A DNA stretch of 64,000 nt from Verrucomicrobiota bacterium (GTDB taxonomy: Bacteria; Verrucomicrobiota; Verrucomicrobiia; Opitutales; UBA953). Location: the NCBI GenBank assembly GCA_016871415.1, contig VHDL01000008.1:1-64000 (forward strand). The letters run 5' to 3'. Numbering within the stretch: the stretch's first letter is position 1; every line of letters begins with the position of its first letter. The notes under the pieces were generated by a model. It saw only the letters and a list, made by a program, of their open reading frames with translations. It searched no databases and was not told where the DNA came from. This document shows positions 52,483 to 62,754 of the stretch, one piece after another. A program made the translations under genes and the position numbers.

Positions 52483-53538
52483 TCAGGCCTTTCCGGGTCC
52501 GGTGGCGGTCGGATAGAGGTAGGCCTTGTCCACGGCCTGAGCTGCCACGATCACCGCCGTGCCGAAGATGTCATGGGCGCTGGCACCGCGCGAGATTTCC
52601 GCGGCGGGCCTTTCGAGGCCGGTGAGAATCTGGCCGTAGGCCGGGAGGTCGGCGATGTGCTGGGCGAGCTTCGAGGCGATGTTGCCCGAGTTGAGATCGG
52701 GGAAGACCAGGACGCTGGCCCGGCCCGCGACCGCGCCCTGCACCTCCTTGGACTGGGCCGCGAAGGGGTTGATGGCGGCGTCGGCCTGCAACTCGCCGTC
52801 GATGTCGCACGCGATCGAAAGTTCACGGGCCTTGCGGCGCGCGAGCTCCGTGGCCGCCTGCACGCGTTTGACCGACTCGAGCCGGGGGTTGGACGCATGC
52901 GTCGTGAACGCAAGCAGCGCCACCTTCGGGTGCGAGTTGGTGAGGTGTCCCGCGAGGCCGGCCGTGGTGACCGCGATGTCGGCCAGCTGCGTGGCGGTCG
53001 GCTCGGGGATGACGCCGCAGTCGGCGAGGAAAAGCACGCCCTCGTGACCGAAACGTCCCTCCTCGGACTCAAGGATCTGCATCGAAGACACCGTGTCGAC
53101 GCCGGTTTGGCGGGGCATCGTCTGCAGCACGGCGCGCAGGCCCGAAGCCGCGTGCGTCGTGGCGCCGGAGATCAACGCGTCCGCGGCGCCAGTGGCGACC
53201 ATTAGGCAGGCGAAGTAGCTGGGGTTAAGGGCGAGTTCACGCGGATCGCCCTTCAGGTTCGTGTCGCCGTATTTCCGGATGGCTTCGAGCTTCTCGGCGA
53301 AGGACTTGAGCTCGTCGCTGCGTTCCGGCTCGAGGATGCGGATGTCGTCGAGACGGATGTTGAGCCGGGCGGCGTTGAGCTTGATGCGCTGGCGATCGCC
53401 GAGCAGCACTGGCACGCCGAGCATCTTGGTGGCGAACTGGCGGGCGGCCTGGATCACGCGCGGGTCGGCTCCCTCGGGAAAGATTACGCGCTTGGGGTGG
53501 TTCTGGAGCCTGGCGGAAAGTCGGGAGATGAGTGACAT
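52483..53538 (-). CDS. pta: Phosphate acetyltransferase, short catalytic form
   Basis: 351 residues. It interconverts acetyl-CoA and acetyl phosphate. Seen: RVIFPEGADPRVIQAARQFA, GAADALISGATTHAASGLRA, GVLFLADCGVIPEPTATQLA, LLAFTTHASNPRLESVKRVQ, DGELQADAAINPFAAQSKEV and VLVFPDLNSGNIASKLAQH, all in the usual order of the PTA/PTB catalytic domain. No acetate kinase gene is in the window. It lies 2 nt ahead of the DRTGG protein gene. Confidence 0.93.
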   Translation of the reverse strand: MSLISRLSARLQNHPKRVIFPEGADPRVIQAARQFATKMLGVPVLLGDRQRIKLNAARLNIRLDDIRILEPERSDELKSFAEKLEAIRKYGDTNLKGDPRELALNPSYFACLMVATGAADALISGATTHAASGLRAVLQTMPRQTGVDTVSSMQILESEEGRFGHEGVLFLADCGVIPEPTATQLADIAVTTAGLAGHLTNSHPKVALLAFTTHASNPRLESVKRVQAATELARRKARELSIACDIDGELQADAAINPFAAQSKEVQGAVAGRASVLVFPDLNSGNIASKLAQHIADLPAYGQILTGLERPAAEISRGASAHDIFGTAVIVAAQAVDKAYLYPTATGPGKA

Positions 53539-53635
53539 GGTCTGACGTGGCGGGTCGGTTCGTAAGCATCATTAGAAGAATGTCTTACGCAAGGGCGAGC
53601 GTTAACGCCCCCCGTTCCGACCCTTTGCCCGGCAA

Positions 53636-55054
53636 TCACTTGCCCTGCGCAGAGGGGAGGGCGGGCTGGAATTTCGGAAAACCCTTCAGCTTCGTCCGGG
53701 TCCCCGGGCTCACGTGGTAGCCCATCCTCATGAAATATTCCGAGACGTCCGCCTTCGCGTATTCCCCGTAACGTTCGACGAAGGAGCTCTGCTGCTCTTC
53801 CTTGAGCTGGGGACCCGGTTGGTCGGCGTAGGAGCGAAGCGTGGAGCGCAACGGACCCCAGCCATGGGCCCGGATCAGCAGGACGAAGGTCGCCAGTTGT
53901 TCGAACGGCCCCTTGTTCTCCGGCTCACCGAAGCGCTTGGCGAGCAGGGCGTCGATGTCCTTCATCGAAGGGTGACCCTGGCCCATGGGCTTCCCCACGA
54001 GCTTCTCCATCAGATACAGCGAGAAGAAGTTGCACGTGACCTCGACCTGTCCGTCGAAAGTCCAGTCGCGTCGCTGATGGTTGTGTCCCAGCTCATGGAA
54101 GAAGCCCCAGTTGCCCTCCTTGGTGAGTTTGGTCAGGTCGACCATGTCCTTGGCCGACGGATCGATCCAGCACATGAAAGGGTAGCCCGAGTGCATGTAG
54201 CCGGCGGAGATCTGTCGGTCGGGTACCACACGTTCCGGGGCCAGCCGGCGCAGGCCGATCAGGTCGCCTTCGAGGTCGATGCACTTGTCCCACCATTCGA
54301 GCAGTGGCTGCGGGTCGTCGATCTTCGCGAGGTCCTGCGTGCGGACGTGGAGGATGGCGCCTCGGCCAACGAGCGTGCCCCAGGGCGCCGGCGCGGTCCG
54401 CGACTTAGCCCACGACTGGGGCGTGTCCCGTCCCAGGATGAAGGTGGGCATCCCGACGGCGTTCGAGAACGTCAGCCTTGAGGAGGAGGTGCCGGGCTTG
54501 CCGGCCTCCCCGTCACGGACCTGGATGAAGAGCTGCCCTCCGAACGCGTTGGCGATTGGATTGCGGCCCGCCTTGAGCTCGAAGGCGCGCGTGATGACCG
54601 GGAAGCGCTTCCATTTGTCGAGCCGAAGCAGGCTGTCGCGATGGCAGCCGATGATCACGGACACCTTGCGTCCGGAGGGCAGGGCGGGGGCTTCGACGAC
54701 CACGGTTTCTCCGGGAGCGGCGTAGAGCCCGGTTTCCTGCCAGGCATCGGGTCTCGTCGCCAGGTTCGGTGCGTTGCCGGCCTTGACGTCCCAGCGGTGC
54801 AGCAGATTCGGATCGTAGCTCACCGTGCACGACAGGCGCTCCTGGGAGCTGACCGCACCGGGGAAATCCGCCGCTGCGGGATGCGCGGTCACCTTGGCTG
54901 GATCGAGGGCCATGTAGTCCCTGATCGACCGGTGTAGCGCGGCCCGCTCGGCTTCGGCGGGTTGCGTGAACTGCTTCTTTTCCTTGGGCCGGATGTCCTC
55001 TGGGGCGGCGGAGCAGGAGAGCGAAAGGACTGCCAGCACGATGCGGAGACGCAT
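53636..55054 (-). CDS. Exported M60-like metallopeptidase
   Basis: 472 residues. Seen: a signal peptide (about 1-18), PNLLHRWDVKAGNAPNL and FGGQLFIQVRDGEAG, then the gluzincin motif FFHELGHNHQRRDWTF with a Glu about 14 residues on in QVEVTCNF. Known: the M60/enhancin family cuts mucin-like glycoproteins and takes the HExxH...E pattern. A target in the environment or host is inferred. It stands alone with about 97 nt downstream before pta. Confidence 0.82.
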   Translation of the reverse strand: MRLRIVLAVLSLSCSAAPEDIRPKEKKQFTQPAEAERAALHRSIRDYMALDPAKVTAHPAAADFPGAVSSQERLSCTVSYDPNLLHRWDVKAGNAPNLATRPDAWQETGLYAAPGETVVVEAPALPSGRKVSVIIGCHRDSLLRLDKWKRFPVITRAFELKAGRNPIANAFGGQLFIQVRDGEAGKPGTSSSRLTFSNAVGMPTFILGRDTPQSWAKSRTAPAPWGTLVGRGAILHVRTQDLAKIDDPQPLLEWWDKCIDLEGDLIGLRRLAPERVVPDRQISAGYMHSGYPFMCWIDPSAKDMVDLTKLTKEGNWGFFHELGHNHQRRDWTFDGQVEVTCNFFSLYLMEKLVGKPMGQGHPSMKDIDALLAKRFGEPENKGPFEQLATFVLLIRAHGWGPLRSTLRSYADQPGPQLKEEQQSSFVERYGEYAKADVSEYFMRMGYHVSPGTRTKLKGFPKFQPALPSAQGK

Positions 55055-55181
55055 GCCTTCATTGAGCCGACCCTTTGATGCCGAACAACCCTAAACCCGA
55101 TGGAATCTCAGGCGTCCGAGGCATTACGCCATCAACCCGTCCAAAACGGGTGCGCAAACGCCCGCATGTCATCAAATAGAA

Positions 55182-56036
<855 letters not shown>

Positions 56037-56115
56037 GCGTAGCCCGGACATTTGTCAGGGTCGGGGGCGTGGGTCAACGGCGGGTTCGGACCGATCCGGG
56101 TGCCCTCCTGCGGGA

Positions 56116-56143
56116 TTGACCCCCCTTTGCCCCCTCCTAGGTT
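56116..56143 (+). promoter_or_regulatory. Candidate promoter of the leu operon
   Basis: TTGACC (56116-56121), 16 nt, then TAGGTT (56138-56143), about 21 nt before the leuC ATG. The -10 match is weak, but the -35 is good and the position is right. No leader peptide or T-box is visible in the 113-nt gap. Confidence 0.35.
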
Positions 56144-56164
56144 GGCCGTTCGACTTCACCGTAG

Positions 56165-57571
56165 ATGGCCAAGACACTGTTCCAAAAAGTCTGGGATGCC
56201 CACGCCGTGCGCAAGCTGCCTAACGGGCAGACCCAATTGTTCATCGGTACGCACCTCATCCATGAGGTGACGAGCCCCCAGGCCTTCGGCATGCTGCGGG
56301 ACCTCGGCCTCAAGTTGAAGTACCCGCACCGCACCTTCGCCACGGTCGACCACATCGTCCCGACCAACGAGCTCAAGGAGCCCTACTCCGACCCGATCGC
56401 CCAGGAGATGATCGAGGCCCTCCGGAAGAACACCAAGGATTACGGCATCCGTTTCTTCGACACGAACACCGGCAACCAGGGCATCGTCCATATGGTCGGG
56501 CCCGAGCAGGGCATCACCCAGCCCGGCACCACGATCGCCTGCGGCGACTCCCACACCGCCACCCATGGCGCCTTCGGCGCGATCGCCTTCGGCATCGGCA
56601 CCACGCAGGTCCGCGACGTCCTCGCGACCCAGACCCTCGCTCTCAGCCCCCTCAAGGTCCGCCGCATCGAGGTCAACGGCAGGCTCGCCCCCGGCGTCTA
56701 CGCCAAGGACGTCATCCTGCACATCATCCGCGTGCTGGGCGTCAACGGCGGCATCGGCTACGCCTACGAATACGCCGGCTCGACCTTCGACGCCTTCACG
56801 CTCGAGGAGCGCATGACCGTCTGCAACATGTCCATCGAGGGCGGAGCGCGCTGCGGTTACGTCAATCCCGACCAGAAGACCTTCGACTACATCAAGGGAC
56901 GTCCCTACGCCCCCAAGGGCGCGGACTGGGACGCCGCGGTGGCCCGCTGGAAGTCCTTCACCTCGGATCCCGGCTGCCAATACGACGACGTCCAGCTCTT
57001 CAAGGCCGCGGACATCCGTCCGACCGTCACCTGGGGCATCACGCCGGGACAGGCCGTCTTCATCGACGAGAAGATGCCGGCGCTCGAGACCCTCAACGCC
57101 GCTGACCGTCAGACCGCCGAGGACGCCTACGCCCACATGAAGCTGGCGCCGAACACCCCGATCAAGGGCACCAAGGTCGACGTCTGCTTCCTCGGTTCCT
57201 GCACCAACGGCCGCATCTCCGACCTGCGCGAGGCCGCCAAGTACCTCAAGGGCCACAAGGTCCGCGCCGGCGTGAAGGCCATCGTCGTGCCCGGTTCCCA
57301 GCTCACCGCGATCCAGGCCGTCGACGAGGGCCTGGACAAGGTCTTCACCGAAGCCGGCTTCGAGTGGCGCGGGGCGGGTTGCTCCATGTGCCTCGCGATG
57401 AATCCCGACAAGCTCGTCGGCGACCAGCTCTGCGCGAGCTCCTCGAACCGCAACTTCAAGGGCCGCCAGGGCTCGCAGACGGGCCGGACCATCCTGATGA
57501 GCCCAATCATGGTCGTCGCGGCCGCCATCACCGGCCAGGTGGCCGACGCCCGCGAGGTCTTCAAGGTCTGA
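56165..57571 (+). CDS. leuC: 3-isopropylmalate dehydratase large subunit
   Basis: 468 residues. With LeuD it isomerises 2- to 3-isopropylmalate in leucine synthesis, using a [4Fe-4S] cluster. Seen: [14 protein letters not shown] at the start, [20 protein letters not shown] (Ser and His of the active site), [18 protein letters not shown] and cluster ligands in [14 protein letters not shown] and [15 protein letters not shown]. It overlaps the next gene by one base (TGATG). Confidence 0.97.
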   Translation: MAKTLFQKVWDAHAVRKLPNGQTQLFIGTHLIHEVTSPQAFGMLRDLGLKLKYPHRTFATVDHIVPTNELKEPYSDPIAQEMIEALRKNTKDYGIRFFDTNTGNQGIVHMVGPEQGITQPGTTIACGDSHTATHGAFGAIAFGIGTTQVRDVLATQTLALSPLKVRRIEVNGRLAPGVYAKDVILHIIRVLGVNGGIGYAYEYAGSTFDAFTLEERMTVCNMSIEGGARCGYVNPDQKTFDYIKGRPYAPKGADWDAAVARWKSFTSDPGCQYDDVQLFKAADIRPTVTWGITPGQAVFIDEKMPALETLNAADRQTAEDAYAHMKLAPNTPIKGTKVDVCFLGSCTNGRISDLREAAKYLKGHKVRAGVKAIVVPGSQLTAIQAVDEGLDKVFTEAGFEWRGAGCSMCLAMNPDKLVGDQLCASSSNRNFKGRQGSQTGRTILMSPIMVVAAAITGQVADAREVFKV

Positions 57572-57858
57572 TGGACCCCGTCGCGACAGCGGAGCGGCTC
57601 ATCCGCGGCGCCTCCGGCGTCGAGGAGCTCACCCGTCTCGCCCTCGAGGCGGGCGTGGAATTCGCCCGCGACGTGACCGTCGACGCCCTGCATGACGGCA
57701 AGCCCGTCTGTACCCTGACCGTGCCCGTCGTGCTGGAGGGCAGGGCGGTCTTCGAATCTGAGCCCGGTCTTCCGGTCGCCGTCGCGCGCGCCCGCCGCGA
57801 TTCTCTGGCGGCGGCGCTTCCCATGCCCGTCCATTTCATCCCCGCATCCTCTTCCTGA
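57571..57858 (+). CDS. 95-residue protein of unknown function between leuC and leuD
   Basis: The ATG overlaps the leuC stop and the stop lies 4 nt before leuD, so translation in the operon is likely. Seen: VATAERLIRGASGVEELTRL, then ARDVTVDALHDGKPVCTLTV and VPVVLEGRAVFESEPGLPVA, a mixed alpha/beta composition without signal peptide or membrane segment. No family recognised. Possible roles include maturation or binding to the LeuCD complex, but this is guesswork. Confidence 0.6.
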   Translation: MDPVATAERLIRGASGVEELTRLALEAGVEFARDVTVDALHDGKPVCTLTVPVVLEGRAVFESEPGLPVAVARARRDSLAAALPMPVHFIPASSS

Positions 57859-57862
57859 AACC

Positions 57863-58483
57863 ATGTCCCTCGCCAAAATCACCCAGGTCAAAGCCCTCGC
57901 CCTCGCCGTCCCCGGCGACGACATCGACACCGACCGCATCATCCCCGCGCGCTTCCTTCGTTGCGTGACCTTCGACGGTCTCGGCGAGCATGCCTTCCGC
58001 GACGAGCGCACCGGCCCCGACGGCAAGGAGCGAGCCCATCCGATGAATTCGGCCCAGGCCGCCCGCATCGCCGCCGCCAAGCAGGGCGTCATGGTCGTCG
58101 GCTTCAACTTCGGCTGCGGCAGCTCCCGCGAGCATGCGCCTCAGTCCATCTGGCGTTTCGGCTTCACTGCCCTCGTCGGTGGCAGCTTCGCCGAGATCTT
58201 CTTCGGCAACTCCACGACCCTCGGCGTGCCTTGCGTCACCCTTTCGAAGCAAGACCTCGCCGAGTGCGATGCCTTCGTGCGCGCCAACCCGGACGTCGAG
58301 GTCACGGTCGACGTCGAGAAGCTGACCGTCTCCGCGGGGGCCAAGACCTGGAAGGCCGGCATCGCCGCCTCCGCCCGCGACGGCCTCGTCAACGGCAAGT
58401 GGGACCCCATCGCCGATCTCCTCGAAGGCTCGGACGCCGTGGCCAAGACCGCGGGCGGCCTCGCCTACGTCGCCGGCAAGTGA
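57863..58483 (+). CDS. leuD: 3-isopropylmalate dehydratase small subunit
   Basis: 206 residues. It completes the active site of isopropylmalate isomerase. Seen: VPGDDIDTDRIIPARFLRC, VVGFNFGCGSSREHAPQSIW and FAEIFFGNSTTLGVPCVTLS, the classic aconitase-swivel signatures. It closes the leuC-unknown-leuD operon and is followed by a terminator hairpin at 58513-58541. Confidence 0.96.
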   Translation: MSLAKITQVKALALAVPGDDIDTDRIIPARFLRCVTFDGLGEHAFRDERTGPDGKERAHPMNSAQAARIAAAKQGVMVVGFNFGCGSSREHAPQSIWRFGFTALVGGSFAEIFFGNSTTLGVPCVTLSKQDLAECDAFVRANPDVEVTVDVEKLTVSAGAKTWKAGIAASARDGLVNGKWDPIADLLEGSDAVAKTAGGLAYVAGK

Positions 58484-58512
58484 CGCCCGCGTCCTGAAGT
58501 CATCCCAATGAG

Positions 58513-58541
58513 AAGGCCGCCCTGAGGGCGGCCTTCCTGCT
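58513..58541 (+). terminator. Terminator after leuD
   Basis: AAGGCCGCC (58513-58521) and GGCGGCCTT (58527-58535) give a perfect 9-bp stem with a 5-nt loop, followed by a weak T-rich tail (TTCCTGCTTC). It also lies 20 nt beyond the stop of the convergent GYF/TM2 gene and may serve both strands. Confidence 0.8.
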
Positions 58542-58561
58542 TCACGGGCCTGAAGGTCCGT

Positions 58562-58981
58562 TCACTTGAACGCGACGCCGTTGGCGTCCTTCGTCACCGT
58601 GCAGGCTTCGATGATGGCCCAGATCCACATGAAGATCCAGCCGAGGCCGCAGGTGAGGATCGAGACGAGGAGCTGGATGATGCCCTTGGTGTTGTAGCCC
58701 GCGTAGAAGTTGTGGATGCCGAGGCCGAGCAGCACCGCGAGCAGGACGTAGGTCACACGGTCCTTGACGTTGGCATTCGCGGCGGCATGGAATGCGGCCG
58801 GGGAGGGCGGGGGCACCGGCATGCCGGCCGCAAGGGAGGTCTGCTGGAGGGCCACCCAACTGGGCATGCCTTCGGTCCAGACGAGGGTGTCGATGGAGAT
58901 CACCCCGCCGGAGATGAGCGACCGGATGGTCGCCTCGTCCACCGGACCTTTGCGTTCAGTTCCCTGCTGGTAGTACCACAT
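58562..58981 (-). CDS. GYF_2 and TM2 domain membrane protein
   Basis: 139 residues. Seen: an N-terminal GYF_2 domain (MWYYQQGTERKGPVDEATI, SLISGGVISIDTLVWTEGM, about 1-50), a Pro/Ala linker, then a TM2 domain with two membrane helices and LGLGIHNFYAGYNTKGIIQ. Known: TM2 proteins are small membrane proteins of unclear function, and GYF_2 is often their partner domain in this phylum. Short single-gene unit. Confidence 0.85.
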   Translation of the reverse strand: MWYYQQGTERKGPVDEATIRSLISGGVISIDTLVWTEGMPSWVALQQTSLAAGMPVPPPSPAAFHAAANANVKDRVTYVLLAVLLGLGIHNFYAGYNTKGIIQLLVSILTCGLGWIFMWIWAIIEACTVTKDANGVAFK

Positions 58982-59013
58982 GGGGACACCTTTGGGGGAC
59001 TCCCGCTTGTCTG

Positions 59014-59046
59014 CAAAAACAAAAGAGGCCCGTCTCCGGGCCTCTT
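59014..59046 (-). terminator. Rho-independent terminator of the pyrH-frr-sucC-sucD unit
   Basis: AAGAGGCCCG (59023-59032) and CGGGCCTCTT (59037-59046) pair as a 10-bp stem with a TCTC loop; the leftward transcript then has UUUUGUUUUU. It sits about 20 nt after the sucD stop. Confidence 0.92.
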
Positions 59047-59065
59047 CATCGCCATGCTGGCTGGC

Positions 59066-59971
59066 TCAGCCCTTCCAGACGCGCAGCAGGGCGTCGGCCA
59101 TGTCGGAAGGGGTCTCGGCGACCGAGATGCCGCATTCCTTGAAGATCTTGATCTTGGCCGCGGCGGTGTCCTCCGCTCCGCCGATGACGGCGCCGGCGTG
59201 TCCCATGCGGCGACCCGCGGGGGCGGTGGCGCCGGCGATGAAGCCCGCGACGGGCTTCTTGCAGTGCTGCTTGATCCAGCGGGCGGCCTCGACCTCGGCG
59301 TTGCCGCCGATCTCGCCGATCATGATGATGGCCTCCGTTTCGGGGTCGTCGTTGAAGAGCTTGATGACGTCGAGGTGCGAGGTGCCGTTGACCGGGTCGC
59401 CGCCGATGCCGACGCAGGTCGACTGCCCCTTGCCGCGGCAGGTGAGCTGCCAGACGGCCTCGTAGGTGAGCGTGCCGGAGCGGGAGACGACGCCGACATT
59501 GCCGCGGCGGTGGATGTAGCCCGGGGCGATGCCGATGCGGCAGCCGCCGTGGGACTTGTCGCCGCGTCCGGGGGTGACCAGACCGGGGCAGTTGGGACCG
59601 ATGAGGCGGGTGCGACGTCCCTGCATGGCGCGCTTGGCGCGGACCATGTCACGGACCGGGATGCCTTCCGTGATGGCCACGGCCAGGTCGAGGTCGGCGT
59701 CGACGCACTCGAGGATGGCATCGGCGGCGAAGGGCGGGGGCACGAAGATCGCGGAGACCGTGGCGCCCGTCTGCCTGGCGGCGTCGGCGACCGTGTTGAA
59801 GATCGGGACCTTCTTGCCGCCGTGTTCAAAGACCTGGCCGCCCTTGCCGGGCGTGACGCCGGCGACGACCTGCGAACCGTAGTCGATCGACAGGCGCGCG
59901 TGGCGTGCGCCGAAGTCGCCGGTGATCCCCTGCACGAGGACGCGGGTGCCTTCTTTGACGAGAATCGACAT
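59066..59971 (-). CDS. sucD: Succinate-CoA ligase alpha subunit
   Basis: 301 residues. With SucC it makes succinate and ATP or GTP from succinyl-CoA in the TCA cycle. Seen: [75 protein letters not shown] and the phosphohistidine region [15 protein letters not shown]. It follows sucC by 13 nt and ends in a strong terminator. Confidence 0.96.
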   Translation of the reverse strand: MSILVKEGTRVLVQGITGDFGARHARLSIDYGSQVVAGVTPGKGGQVFEHGGKKVPIFNTVADAARQTGATVSAIFVPPPFAADAILECVDADLDLAVAITEGIPVRDMVRAKRAMQGRRTRLIGPNCPGLVTPGRGDKSHGGCRIGIAPGYIHRRGNVGVVSRSGTLTYEAVWQLTCRGKGQSTCVGIGGDPVNGTSHLDVIKLFNDDPETEAIIMIGEIGGNAEVEAARWIKQHCKKPVAGFIAGATAPAGRRMGHAGAVIGGAEDTAAAKIKIFKECGISVAETPSDMADALLRVWKG

Positions 59972-59984
59972 GATGAGGCGGGTT

Positions 59985-61193
59985 TTACTTGGTGACCAGG
60001 CCGACGATCTTCCTGGCCGCGTCGGCCATGGAGTCTCCGGAGACGATGGTGAGGCCGCTGGCGGCGAGGGTGGCCTTGCCGGCCTCCACGTTGTTGCCTT
60101 CCAGCCGGACCACCAGGGGGAGCTTGAGCCCCGTCTCTTTGACGGCCTCGACGATGCCTGTGGCGATCACGTTGCAGTCCATGATGCCGCCGAAGATGTT
60201 GACGAGGATGCCTTTCACGTTGGGGTCGCCCAGGATGATTTTGAAGGCGGCCGCGACCTGCTCCTTGGAGGCGCCTCCGCCCACGTCGAGGAAGTTGGCG
60301 GGACTGCCGCCGAAGTGCTGGATGATGTCCATGGTGGACATCGCGAGGCCGGCGCCGTTGACCAGACAGGCGATGTTGCCGTCGAGCGCGATGTAGGAGA
60401 GGCCGAACTTCGAGGCCTCAATCTCCTTGGCATCCTCCTCATTGAGGTCGCGGAGCGCGACGACGTCGGGGTGGCGGAAGAGGGCGTTGTCGTCGAAGGA
60501 CACCTTGGCGTCGAGCGCCAGGAGGCGGCCTTCGGCGGTGACCAGCAGCGGGTTCACCTCGACCATCGAGCAGTCCTTCTCCCAGAAGAACGCGTAGAGC
60601 TTGGAGACCAGCGCCACGCACTGCTTGTGGAGCTCGCCGGTGAAGCCCAGGGCGAAGGCGACCTGGCGGGCCTGGTAGGCCTGGAGGCCGGCCGCGGGGT
60701 CCACGTGCACCTTGAAGATCCGCTCCGGCGTGTCGTGGGCGACCTTCTCGATCTCCACGCCGCCCTCGGTCGAGGCCACGATGACCGGCCGCGACGTCGC
60801 GCGGTCGAGCAGGATGGCCAGGTAGTATTCGTCGTCCCGTCCGTCGGGGCGCTTGCCGAGGTTGGCGGCTTCCGTGAAGTAGATCGTCTGGACCTTGCGG
60901 CCCTCGGGGCCCGTCTGGGCCGTGACGAGCGTGTTGCCCAGCATGGCCTTCGCGTGCTCCAGCGCCTTCTCACGGGTCGGGGCGAACTTGACCCCGCCCT
61001 TGAAGCCGTCGGTGAAGACCCCCTTGCCGCGTCCGCCCGCGTGGATCTGGGACTTCACCATCAGCCCGCCCTTGGCGTCCAGCTGGCCGACGGCCGATTC
61101 GAAGTCGGAGGCCTTCTGCACGGCGATCCCCTTGGGCACGGCCACGCCGAACTTCTCGAACAGGGCCTTCGCCTGGTGTTCGTGGATGTTCAT
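59985..61193 (-). CDS. sucC: Succinate-CoA ligase beta subunit
   Basis: 402 residues. It has the ATP-grasp nucleotide-binding domain and the succinate site. Seen: [60 protein letters not shown], and [18 protein letters not shown]. It starts 2 nt after frr, an unusual but plausible joining of translation and TCA genes in one message. Confidence 0.96.
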   Translation of the reverse strand: MNIHEHQAKALFEKFGVAVPKGIAVQKASDFESAVGQLDAKGGLMVKSQIHAGGRGKGVFTDGFKGGVKFAPTREKALEHAKAMLGNTLVTAQTGPEGRKVQTIYFTEAANLGKRPDGRDDEYYLAILLDRATSRPVIVASTEGGVEIEKVAHDTPERIFKVHVDPAAGLQAYQARQVAFALGFTGELHKQCVALVSKLYAFFWEKDCSMVEVNPLLVTAEGRLLALDAKVSFDDNALFRHPDVVALRDLNEEDAKEIEASKFGLSYIALDGNIACLVNGAGLAMSTMDIIQHFGGSPANFLDVGGGASKEQVAAAFKIILGDPNVKGILVNIFGGIMDCNVIATGIVEAVKETGLKLPLVVRLEGNNVEAGKATLAASGLTIVSGDSMADAARKIVGLVTK

Positions 61194-61195
61194 GG

Positions 61196-61759
61196 TCAGC
61201 CCTTGAGCTCGGAAATCTTGGCGTCGAGGTGCTTCCCGATGTCGGCGACGTGACGATCGGTGTGCGTCTGCACCTCCCTCTCGGAGCGCTTCAGGTCGTC
61301 ATCGGTCACCAGCTTGTCCTTGTGGCCCTTCTTCAGGGCCTCGAGACAGTCGCGCCGGGCATTGCGGACGCGCACCTTGCCTTCTTCGGCCATGCGCGTG
61401 GCCACCTTGGTGAGCTCAAGCCGGCGCTCGCCGGAGAGTTCGGGGATGGGGCAGCGCAGGAAGCCGCCCTGCGGGACGGGGTTGATGCCGAGGTTCGCGG
61501 CCTGAATCGCCTTGCGGATGTCGTCCATCACCCCCTTGTCGAAGGGCGTGATTACGATTGAGCGGGCGTCGGGTGTGGTGATCGCGGCCATATCCTTGAG
61601 GCGCTGGGTCATGCCGTAGGCCTCCACGTGCACCTGGATGTTCTCGACCATGGCGGGCGAGGCCTTGCCGGTGTGCAGCGTGCCGAACTCGTGCAGCGTG
61701 TGGTCGACGGCCTTCTTCATGCCATTGGCGCCGTCGTTGATGGTCTTCTTGATGTCCAT
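61196..61759 (-). CDS. frr: Ribosome recycling factor
   Basis: 187 residues. It splits ribosomes after termination, with EF-G. Seen: [20 protein letters not shown] (RTGRA-like), [36 protein letters not shown] and [20 protein letters not shown], then [16 protein letters not shown]. It follows pyrH by 27 nt, the normal pair. Confidence 0.97.
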   Translation of the reverse strand: MDIKKTINDGANGMKKAVDHTLHEFGTLHTGKASPAMVENIQVHVEAYGMTQRLKDMAAITTPDARSIVITPFDKGVMDDIRKAIQAANLGINPVPQGGFLRCPIPELSGERRLELTKVATRMAEEGKVRVRNARRDCLEALKKGHKDKLVTDDDLKRSEREVQTHTDRHVADIGKHLDAKISELKG

Positions 61760-61786
61760 GGGGCTTGGGTGGTTTGAGTGGGTCGT

Positions 61787-62518
61787 TCAACCGACCAACG
61801 TGCCGACCTGCTGGCCGAGCACGGCCTTCAGGACGGCGCCCCTCTCGGCCATCGAGAGGACGATGATCGGAAGATGGTTGGCTTCGCAGAGTGAGAACGC
61901 CTCGGCGTCCATGACGCCGAGCCGCTTGCGCAGGGCCTCCTCGTGGGAGACCCGCTCGAAACGTCGTGCGTCACGGTGCTTCATCGGGTCCTTGTCGTAG
62001 ACCCCGTCGACCTTGGTGGCCTTGAGGATGGCGTCGGCGCCGATCTCATTGGCGCGCAGCGCGGCGGCGTAGTCGGTGGTGCAGTAGGGGTTGCCCGTGC
62101 CGGCGACGAACACGACGATGCGTCCGCGCTCGAGGTGGCGCGTGGCGCGACGCTGGATGAAGGGCTCGGCGATGCGGTCCATCGGGATGGCGGTCATCAC
62201 GCGGACCTCCAGTCCCGCCTTCTCGAGGCGGTCCATCAGGGCGAGACCGTTGATGACCGTTGCGAGCATGCCCATGTTGTCGCCTGTGGTGCGGTCGGTG
62301 CCGTTGGTGCGGGCGCCCGCGAGTCCGCGGAAGATGTTGCCTCCGCCCACGACCACCGCGACCTGGGCGCCGATCTTCTGCAAGGAGCGGAGCTCGTCGG
62401 CCAGCCGGTCGAGCACCTGGGAGTCGATCGGCTCCCCGGTCGCGTCATTGCGCAGGGCCTCGCCGCTAATCTTGAGTACGATGCGCGGATACTTCGGCTT
62501 TTTTGCGGCGGCGGGCAT
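61787..62518 (-). CDS. pyrH: UMP kinase
   Basis: 243 residues from the ATG at 62518; the frame stays open across the tRNA gene further upstream, which is not coding. It phosphorylates UMP to UDP. Seen: RIVLKISGEALRNDATGEPI, VAVVVGGGNIFRGL, GDNMGMLATVINGLALMDRL, FVAGTGNPYCTTDYAAALRA and VDGVYDKDPMKHRDARRFE. Head of the pyrH-frr-sucC-sucD unit. Confidence 0.96.
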   Translation of the reverse strand: MPAAAKKPKYPRIVLKISGEALRNDATGEPIDSQVLDRLADELRSLQKIGAQVAVVVGGGNIFRGLAGARTNGTDRTTGDNMGMLATVINGLALMDRLEKAGLEVRVMTAIPMDRIAEPFIQRRATRHLERGRIVVFVAGTGNPYCTTDYAAALRANEIGADAILKATKVDGVYDKDPMKHRDARRFERVSHEEALRKRLGVMDAEAFSLCEANHLPIIVLSMAERGAVLKAVLGQQVGTLVG

Positions 62519-62570
62519 GGTGGCAAAAGAGACGGCGGCGGCGGGGGAGTCAACCCCGCCTTGGTCTCGC

Positions 62571-62599
62571 TTGACTAGGCGGCGGCGGAGCGTGTTCAT
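62571..62599 (+). promoter_or_regulatory. Candidate tRNA-Gln promoter
   Basis: TTGACT (62571-62576), 17 nt, GTTCAT (62594-62599), 11 nt before the mature tRNA. The -35 is good and the -10 is moderate. It lies in the divergent gap between pyrH and the tRNA gene. Confidence 0.45.
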
Positions 62600-62610
62600 T
62601 CGCCCTGCGC

Positions 62611-62681
62611 AGACCCGTGGTGTAATGGTAGCACAGGAGATTTTGGTTCTCCTTGTCGGGGTTCGAATCCCTGCGGGTCTA
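62611..62681 (+). tRNA. tRNA-Gln (anticodon UUG)
   Basis: 71 nt cloverleaf: acceptor AGACCCG/CGGGTCT, D arm GTG/CAC with TAATGGTAG loop, anticodon stem GGAGA/TCTCC with loop TTTTGGT (UUG), T arm CGGGG-TTCGAAT-CCCTG and discriminator A. CCA is not encoded. It reads CAA and, by wobble, CAG. Confidence 0.95.
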
Positions 62682-62706
62682 CGCACCGTGCGCCGTGCCA
62701 AACGAA

Positions 62707-62729
62707 GGACCCCGGCGGGGCCGGGGTCC
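62707..62729 (-). terminator. Hairpin between tRNA-Gln and efp
   Basis: GGACCCCGGC and GCCGGGGTCC pair as a 10-bp stem with a GGG loop. It lies 25 nt after the efp stop and also 25 nt after the tRNA, so it can end both. The tail is moderately U-rich on the leftward side (UUCGUUUGG). Confidence 0.8.
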
Positions 62730-62754
62730 GTACTGCGGGAAATCGTCCCCGCCT

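Noticed and set aside
61787-62701. Longer pyrH start that reads through the tRNA gene
   Set aside because: The extra residues have no UMP kinase features and cover a perfect tRNA cloverleaf on the other strand.
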